NCBI GenBank assembly: GCA_025357355.1
Contig: JANXPK010000688.1
Coordinates: forward strand, 1 to 13,527
Direction: 5' to 3'
DNA from: Rhodobacterales bacterium
GTDB lineage: Bacteria > Pseudomonadota > Alphaproteobacteria > Rhodobacterales > Rhodobacteraceae
Length of the DNA stretch: 13,527 nucleotides
In this document: one piece after another, positions 12,985-13,527 of the stretch
Numbering within the stretch: the stretch's first letter is position 1
How the letters are laid out: each line of letters begins with the position of its first letter
Translations under genes and position numbers: made by a program
The notes under the pieces: model-generated
What the model was told of the DNA's origin: nothing
Seen by the model: only the letters and a program-made list of their open reading frames with translations
Databases searched by the model: none

Positions 12985-13527
12985 ACGACGCAAATATCGG
13001 TCTGATCGGACTGGGGACAATGGGGGCGATGCTGGCGCTCAACATCGCGGAAAAGGGCTTCAAAATTGCGGTGTTCAACCGGACGACCGCGAAAACCCAT
13101 GACTTCAAGGCGAATGCCGGGGATCTGGCGCCGATGATCGTGCCGACGGACACGTTGGCGGATCTGGTGGCGGCGATCAAGCCGCCCCGGGCCATCATCT
13201 TGATGGTGACGGCAGGGGCGCCGGTGGATGAGGAAATTGAAAAGCTGCGGCCGTTGCTGGCCAAGGATGATCTGATCATCGACGCGGGCAATGCAAATTT
13301 CCACGATACCGACCGGCGCGCGGCAGAGGCTGCGGAAAAAGGCCCGCATTTTCTGGGGATGGGTGTGTCGGGCGGCGAAGAAGGGGCGCGGCACGGCCCG
13401 TCGATCATGGGCGGCGGCGACAAGGCGGACTGGGACCGGGTTTCCCCGATCCTGGAGGCGATTTCGGCAAAGCACGACGGCACGCCCTGTGCGACCTGGA
13501 TGGGGCCGGGCGGGGCCGGGCATTTCG
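12981..13527 (+). CDS. gnd: 6-phosphogluconate dehydrogenase, decarboxylating, 3'-partial
   Basis: Gnd oxidises and decarboxylates 6-phosphogluconate to ribulose 5-phosphate with NADP(+). Only the first 182 of about 470 expected residues are inside the window, with no stop. Visible are the dinucleotide fold GLIGLGTMG (7-15), NRT (33-35), whose Arg is the usual NADP 2'-phosphate contact, the IIDAGNANFHDTDRR segment, and the substrate signature VSGGEEGARHGPSIM. The frame ends at GPGGAGHF; the family's catalytic lysine (GHFVKMVHNG) would be two residues beyond the edge. The usual MPGG after the signature reads MGGG here. The start lies in the lactonase stop (ATGA) with GGAGGGGAG 10-18 bases upstream. 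As the last visible gene of the idnD operon it would drain 6-phosphogluconate into the pentose phosphate pathway. Confidence 0.95.
   Translation, partial: MNDANIGLIGLGTMGAMLALNIAEKGFKIAVFNRTTAKTHDFKANAGDLAPMIVPTDTLADLVAAIKPPRAIILMVTAGAPVDEEIEKLRPLLAKDDLIIDAGNANFHDTDRRAAEAAEKGPHFLGMGVSGGEEGARHGPSIMGGGDKADWDRVSPILEAISAKHDGTPCATWMGPGGAGHF

Noticed and set aside
1..13527. CRISPR array, prophage, defence island or intact insertion sequence
   Set aside because: No regularly spaced repeats, phage or transposase proteins, or terminal inverted repeats with target duplications were seen. The only tandem array is the 17-base one before idnD, which has no spacers.

Overview
The window is GC-rich DNA from an alphaproteobacterium, most likely Rhodobacteraceae. 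The grounds are the strong G/C preference at third codon positions, the R. capsulatus-like xdhABC operon (the three active-site residues of XdhB checked fall at or within four residues of the R. capsulatus numbers), and a palindromic repeat of a kind I recall between genes in this family. Genes are packed tightly: six neighbouring pairs are joined by 4-base ATGA or GTGA overlaps.

Bases 1-4218 (+) hold xdhA (5' end missing), xdhB and xdhC: a two-subunit molybdenum xanthine dehydrogenase and the chaperone that matures its cofactor, for purine breakdown. The first 35 bases look inverted. Read backwards they encode the missing end of the XdhA iron-sulfur domain, which points to an assembly join or a micro-inversion. 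A REP-like palindrome is built in frame into the XdhA interdomain linker.

Bases 4204-5437 (-) hold an arsR-family repressor, an SRPBCC/AHSA1 protein and a four-helix membrane protein, all overlapping. A dyad covering the arsR start codon lies in the region shared with the divergent gene. Bases 5518-7235 (+) hold a D-arginine-dehydrogenase-like flavoenzyme and a DUF938 methyltransferase. Bases 7310-9148 (+) hold ilvD, dihydroxy-acid dehydratase of branched-chain amino acid synthesis. Bases 9149-9657 hold no convincing gene but several inverted repeats.

Bases 9658-13527 form a divergent L-idonate/gluconate module. On the minus strand are gluconate 5-dehydrogenase (gno) and gluconokinase (gntK). 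On the plus strand are L-idonate 5-dehydrogenase (idnD), an SMP-30 lactonase and the start of 6-phosphogluconate dehydrogenase (gnd, cut by the window edge). Together they would convert L-idonate to 5-ketogluconate, then gluconate, then 6-phosphogluconate, then ribulose 5-phosphate, with gluconolactone entering through the lactonase. The 148-base divergent control region carries a TTGACA box, an 11-base palindrome and three 17-base tandem repeats directly before idnD. No transporter or regulator for this module is visible. I see no CRISPR array, intact mobile element, tRNA or rRNA, and no clearly new biological system. The most unusual items are the inverted 5' end, the in-gene palindrome, the idnD leader repeats and the structured 0.5 kb gap.
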